Assembly (NCBI GenBank): GCA_963557785.1
Contig: CAUWBF010000001.1
Coordinates: 307,447-371,446 of the forward strand
Direction: 5' to 3'
Source: Merdicola sp963557785
GTDB taxonomy: Bacteria > Bacillota > Clostridia > TANB77 > CAG-508
DNA length: 64,000 nucleotides
The notes under the pieces are model-generated. The model did not search any database. It was given only the letters and a program-made list of their open reading frames with translations, and was not told where the DNA came from. The stretch's first letter is position 1, and each line of letters starts with the position of its first letter. Made by a program: the position numbers and the translations under genes. Shown piece by piece: positions 60,721 to 64,000 of this stretch.

Positions 60721-62628
60721 TTATTTTTCCCATTCATTCTTCTTTAGAGCCCCTAATATAACCGCTCCTACTATAGAACCTATTACTATTGATAGCAAAT
60801 ATAATACGGCATTTCCTACTACTGGTAAAACGAATATTCCTCCGTGTGGTGCCATTAACGTACAATTAAATAACATAGATAATCCACCTGCAACCGCTGA
60901 ACCTATTACACAAGAAACTATTACTCTTATTGGATCTGCTGATGCAAAAGGTATTGCTCCCTCTGATATGAAAGAGAATCCCATAACATAATTTAATAAC
61001 GCTGATTGTCTATCCTTTTTAGGAAATTTCTTTGGTCTAACTGTTGCAAGTATTGCAATAACTAAAGGTGCTACCATACCACCTGCCATAACAGCAGCCA
61101 TAATATCATAATGTCCTTCTGCTAACATTCCTGTTCCAAATGTGTATGCAGCTTTATTTACAGGTCCACCTAAATCAACAGACATCATTCCACCAAGAAT
61201 TGCACCTAATAGTACTTTATTTGCACCACTTAATGATGATAAGAAAGTATTTAGTACAATATTTATTCTTGATATATATGGGTTTATAAATGTCATTACT
61301 ATACCTATTAAAAGTATTCCTGCTACTGGGTAAATTAATATGGTTTTTATTCCTTCTATACTCTTTGGTAAGAAATTAAATAATTTTCTTAATAAAATTA
61401 CTATATATCCAGCTATAAAACCTGCAAGTAAAGCGCCAATAAAACCTGAGCTAATTAATTCTGCATTTGGATTTTGTAGAGATTGATAAGTCATACCTGA
61501 TTTTGCTATTGCTCCTCCAACAAAACCTACTGCTAAACCTGGTCTATCTGCTATGCTCATTGCTATATATCCTGATAAAATACATAGCATAAAGTCAAAT
61601 GCTAGTCCACCTATTGTTTTAAAAAATGCTGCCAGTGGCGTATTCATACCAAAGTTTGATGGATCTATTGTGTAATCATCTAATAAAAATGCTATAGCTA
61701 TTAATATTCCTCCACCTACAACAAAAGGTAACATATGAGTTACACCACTCATTAAATGTTTATATATCTTATTTCCTGTTGTTTCTTTATATTCACTATC
61801 TGAACTATTAGAGTTATTTCCGCCATGATATTCTTCTACTTTACCACTTAAAGCTTTTTCTATTAATTCTTGTGGTTTATGAATGCCATCAGATACTTTT
61901 GCTCTTATAACTTTTTTTCCTTCAAATCTAGATAGGTCAACATCTATATCAGCTGCTATTATAATAGCTTTTGCATTTTTTATTTCTTCTTTAGTTAATT
62001 CATTTTTAACTCCAGATTGACCTTGTGTTTCAATTTTTACAGGATGTCCTAATTCTTTTCCCATTTTTTCTAATGCTTCTGCTGCCATATATGTGTGAGC
62101 TATTCCAGTTGGACAACCTGTTATTCCTAATATTTCATATCCTTTTCTTGCATCTTTTTTCTCATTAAATTTTTCTTCTTCTGCTTTATTAATATTTTCT
62201 AAAAATTCTTTTTTTGATTTTGATGCTATTAATTTTTTTCTAAATCCTTCATCCATTAATAAAGTAGATAATCTACTTAGAACATCTAAATGTATATTAT
62301 CTTTTGTATCCGGTGCTGCTATTAAAAATAGTAAATTAACTGGTTTTCCATCTAAAGATTCATAATCTACTCCATCTGGAATAACTGCAGCAACTAATGT
62401 TGGTTTTTTTACAGTTGATGATTTTCCATGTGGGATTGCAATTCCTTCACCAACTCCTGTTGTTCCTTCTTTCTCTCTTGCTAATACTAATCTTTCATAT
62501 TCTGATTTATCTTCAATGTTTCCAGTATCATTCATCATGTCTACTACTTTTTTTATGATTTCTTCTTTACTGTTTGCTTTAACTTTAAGTGCTATTGATT
62601 CTTCACTTAATAAATCTGTAATTTTCAT
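60721..62628 (-). CDS. fruA: Fructose-specific PTS transporter IIABC
   Basis: 635 residues in domain order IIA-IIB-IIC. IIA (1-145): phosphorylated His67 in GIAIPHGKSS. IIB (about 163-265): Cys172 in ITGCPTGIAHTYMAAEAL. IIC (about 290-630): 8-9 helices with MPFVVGGGILIAIAFL and GGPVNKAAYTFG, ending GAVILGALKKNEWEK. It takes up fructose and releases fructose 1-phosphate, which the adjacent FruK uses. Confidence 0.95.
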   Translation of the reverse strand: MKITDLLSEESIALKVKANSKEEIIKKVVDMMNDTGNIEDKSEYERLVLAREKEGTTGVGEGIAIPHGKSSTVKKPTLVAAVIPDGVDYESLDGKPVNLLFLIAAPDTKDNIHLDVLSRLSTLLMDEGFRKKLIASKSKKEFLENINKAEEEKFNEKKDARKGYEILGITGCPTGIAHTYMAAEALEKMGKELGHPVKIETQGQSGVKNELTKEEIKNAKAIIIAADIDVDLSRFEGKKVIRAKVSDGIHKPQELIEKALSGKVEEYHGGNNSNSSDSEYKETTGNKIYKHLMSGVTHMLPFVVGGGILIAIAFLLDDYTIDPSNFGMNTPLAAFFKTIGGLAFDFMLCILSGYIAMSIADRPGLAVGFVGGAIAKSGMTYQSLQNPNAELISSGFIGALLAGFIAGYIVILLRKLFNFLPKSIEGIKTILIYPVAGILLIGIVMTFINPYISRINIVLNTFLSSLSGANKVLLGAILGGMMSVDLGGPVNKAAYTFGTGMLAEGHYDIMAAVMAGGMVAPLVIAILATVRPKKFPKKDRQSALLNYVMGFSFISEGAIPFASADPIRVIVSCVIGSAVAGGLSMLFNCTLMAPHGGIFVLPVVGNAVLYLLSIVIGSIVGAVILGALKKNEWEK

Positions 62629-62645
62629 TTATTTTCCTCCTTTGT

Positions 62646-63548
62646 TTATATATTTTTTAATAAATTAAAAACTTCTTCTTTTGTTGCTAAATATTTTGAA
62701 CATGCACTTGCTGATCCTGTAGCAACTCCCATTTTAAATGCTTCATTATAGTCATTATTTTTCAAATATCCTGCTATAAATCCTGCGACCATAGAATCTC
62801 CTGCTCCTACTGTATTTATTCTTACTCCTCCTGGTGATTTTGAATAATAGTCTTGTTTGTTTTCATCTATCAAAACTGCTCCCATTCCTCCCATAGAAAT
62901 TAATACATTTTTTGCTCCTAAATCTTGTAATTTTTTTCCATATTCTATTGCTTTCTCTTTATTATCAATTTCAACATTGAATATTTCTCCAAGTTCATGC
63001 CTATTTGGTTTAATCAAAAATGGGTTATATTTTAACACATTTAATAATAAATTTCCTGTAGCATCTACTATAATTTTTACTTCTTTATTTTGCAAATGCT
63101 CACATATATTTTCATATATTTTGTTTGAAATTGTTTTTGGTATACTTCCTGATAATACCAATATATCTCCATTTTTTATATTATTTATTTGTTTTAATAA
63201 TTTATCTATATCTGTTTGTTTTATTGAAGGTCCATTTCCATTTACTGCTGTTTCTTTATCTGAAACAATCTTTGTATTTATTCTAGAAAAACCTTCTTCT
63301 AATTCTATAAAATCTGTATTTATTTTACTATCTTTTAATCTTTTTTCTATCTCTTTTCCTGTAAATCCTGCTATAAATCCTAATGCTGTAGATTCTATTT
63401 CTAAATTTTTTAAAACTATTGATACATTTATTCCTTTTCCCCCTGGTAAAATTAATTCTGATTTTGTTCTGTTTATCTCATCTTTTTCAAATTTGTCTAC
63501 TTCTACAATGTAATCAATAGCCGGATTAAAAGTTATTGTATATATCAC
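62646..63548 (-). CDS. fruK: 1-phosphofructokinase
   Basis: 300 residues from a GTG start at 63548, which has AAGGAAG upstream and gives the usual opening VIYTITFNPAIDY. A longer frame to 63584 is less likely. PfkB-family kinase of fructose 1-phosphate to the 1,6-bisphosphate. Motifs: LPGGKGINVSIVLKNL (35-50), SGSIPKTI and NTVGAGDSMVAGFIAGYL (anion hole and catalytic Asp). First gene of the operon. No DeoR/FruR regulator is adjacent in the window. Confidence 0.94.
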   Translation of the reverse strand: MIYTITFNPAIDYIVEVDKFEKDEINRTKSELILPGGKGINVSIVLKNLEIESTALGFIAGFTGKEIEKRLKDSKINTDFIELEEGFSRINTKIVSDKETAVNGNGPSIKQTDIDKLLKQINNIKNGDILVLSGSIPKTISNKIYENICEHLQNKEVKIIVDATGNLLLNVLKYNPFLIKPNRHELGEIFNVEIDNKEKAIEYGKKLQDLGAKNVLISMGGMGAVLIDENKQDYYSKSPGGVRINTVGAGDSMVAGFIAGYLKNNDYNEAFKMGVATGSASACSKYLATKEEVFNLLKNI

Positions 63549-63638
63549 AATATCACTTCCTTTCTCTTTTGTGCATATAAACAATATATAAATATATTAT
63601 TTACATTTTTTTAAAAAATATATATTTTATTCATATAA

Positions 63639-63667
63639 AGTATATTTTTTATATTCTTTTTTGTCAA
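63639..63667 (-). promoter_or_regulatory. Fructose PTS operon promoter
   Basis: On the minus strand TTGACA (63667-63662), a 17-base spacer and TATACT (63644-63639), about 90 bases before fruK. Confidence 0.65.
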
Positions 63668-63724
63668 TATTGTTTTTTGTAACATTTTAATTTTTTTCGT
63701 ATATTATTTTAGGAGGTGGTTTTA

Positions 63725-63889
63725 TTGAATCCGTGCGAATTAGTAACTTTAGTTTCTTCTCTTGCATGTTTAATTGCAAAAGATAAATCTCAAGAAGAAA
63801 TTACTTTGTTAGGTGCTATTTTTACTCAATTAGGAGATTCATTAGCCACTATTGCAGCTACTCAAGATAATAATAATAATTGTAAATAA
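63725..63889 (+). CDS. Small conserved protein, DUF6774-like
   Basis: 54 residues from a TTG start with AGGAGG 8 bases upstream. Sequence pattern MNPCELVTLVSSLACLIAK, then EITLLGAIFTQLGDSLATIAA and a final Cys. I recognise this as a small Clostridia family (DUF6774-like) with two short hydrophobic helices and three Cys. The function is unknown. It is followed by a good terminator. Confidence 0.7.
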   Translation: MNPCELVTLVSSLACLIAKDKSQEEITLLGAIFTQLGDSLATIAATQDNNNNCK

Positions 63890-63930
63890 AAAATAAAGAC
63901 CTTCATTTTTTGAAAGTCTTTATTTTTTTA
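63888..63930 (+). terminator. Terminator of the small DUF6774-like gene
   Basis: AAAAATAAAGAC ... GTCTTTATTTTTTT stem and T run. Confidence 0.85.
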
Positions 63931-63941
63931 GGTTTATTTTA

Positions 63942-64000
63942 TGGCTGGACTGGCTAGATTCGAACTAGCGCATGCCAGAGTCAAAGTCTGGTGCCTTACC
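63942..64000 (-). tRNA. tRNA-Gln(UUG), partial
   Basis: Minus strand, running off the right edge at its 5' side. The 3' CCA is encoded (complement of 63942-63944). The T loop is GTTCGAATC, closed by GCTAG/CTAGC. The anticodon stem CCAGA/TCTGG holds the loop CTTTGAC, giving anticodon TTG (reads CAA). The D arm is cut off by the window edge except for the GGTAAGGC segment. Confidence 0.9.

Noticed and set aside
63677..63705. Promoter TTGTAA-17-TATATT before the small DUF6774-like gene
   Set aside because: The transcription start would fall on the ribosome site, leaving almost no leader; in such AT-rich DNA the match may be chance.
1..64000. CRISPR array, insertion sequence, prophage or integrated plasmid
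   Set aside because: No regular direct repeats with spacers, transposase, integrase, capsid or replication genes were seen.

Overview
This 64 kb window is very AT-rich DNA (roughly a quarter G+C by eye) from an endospore-forming, low-GC member of the Bacillota, most likely an uncultured Clostridia-type gut or anaerobic lineage. The evidence is a complete spoIIIAA-AH operon, a Spo0E-like regulator, a DUF1540 protein, SmpB, HPr with both His15 and Ser46, SdpR/SdpI, an LPXTG wall protein, and strong AGGAGG ribosome sites. Most genes lie on the minus strand. There is no CRISPR array, prophage, insertion sequence or rRNA. The only tRNA is a partial tRNA-Gln(UUG) at the right edge.

Layout: 1-7.7 kb holds a partial MurL-like epimerase, two small Asn/Thr-rich membrane proteins, smpB, a DUF2207 membrane protein, class II aldolase, a DUF1540 protein, a 1-Cys-like peroxiredoxin, a Spo0E-like protein and an unknown secreted protein. 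7.7-20 kb is a minus-strand block: two multipass glycosyltransferases, a ComEC-like beta-lactamase-fold protein with its DUF3006 partner, tmk, metG, glmM, an LPXTG protein, argS, a phosphofructokinase with unusual donor-site residues, and trmL. 20-26 kb is the spoIIIA operon plus yebC. 26-35.4 kb is rich in ABC-2 exporters: a TetR-headed six-gene cluster and an ABC pair next to an SdpR/SdpI module. 35.4-43.7 kb has a MarR-controlled giant MMPL protein with eight extracytoplasmic repeats, a ZIP transporter, htpG with a CIRCE-like operator, and a PHP phosphoesterase. 43.7-51.7 kb has a zeta-toxin pair, a GC-rich cytidylyltransferase probably acquired by transfer, a phospholipase-C-like protein, a MATE/cytidylate-kinase fusion, an ECF sigma factor with its membrane beta-propeller partner, and a small alarmone synthetase. 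51.9-64 kb has an unknown 538-residue protein, a TVP38 protein, a Sua5 enzyme, an ABC exporter, a polysaccharide deacetylase and a full fructose PTS operon (fruK-fruA-ptsH-ptsI).

The most striking observation concerns the codon CGG. By manual reading, CGG is absent in frame from every conserved, compositionally typical gene. The exceptions are five places in four genes (the DUF2207 gene twice, spoIIIAE, and two ABC-2 permeases), and at every one the reading frame is broken. At all five, skipping only the C of CGG restores the conserved protein, and the next triplet is always GGN (Gly). In the DUF2207 gene, two successive skips regenerate the usual Gly-rich tail ending in RF-stop. This pattern is what one would expect if CGG is an unassigned or hungry codon at which ribosomes shift +1 into GGN. 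A systematic sequencing artefact (an extra C before GG) is the main rival explanation. Three atypical or unrecognised genes do carry CGG in an intact frame, which limits the hypothesis or marks them as recent imports.
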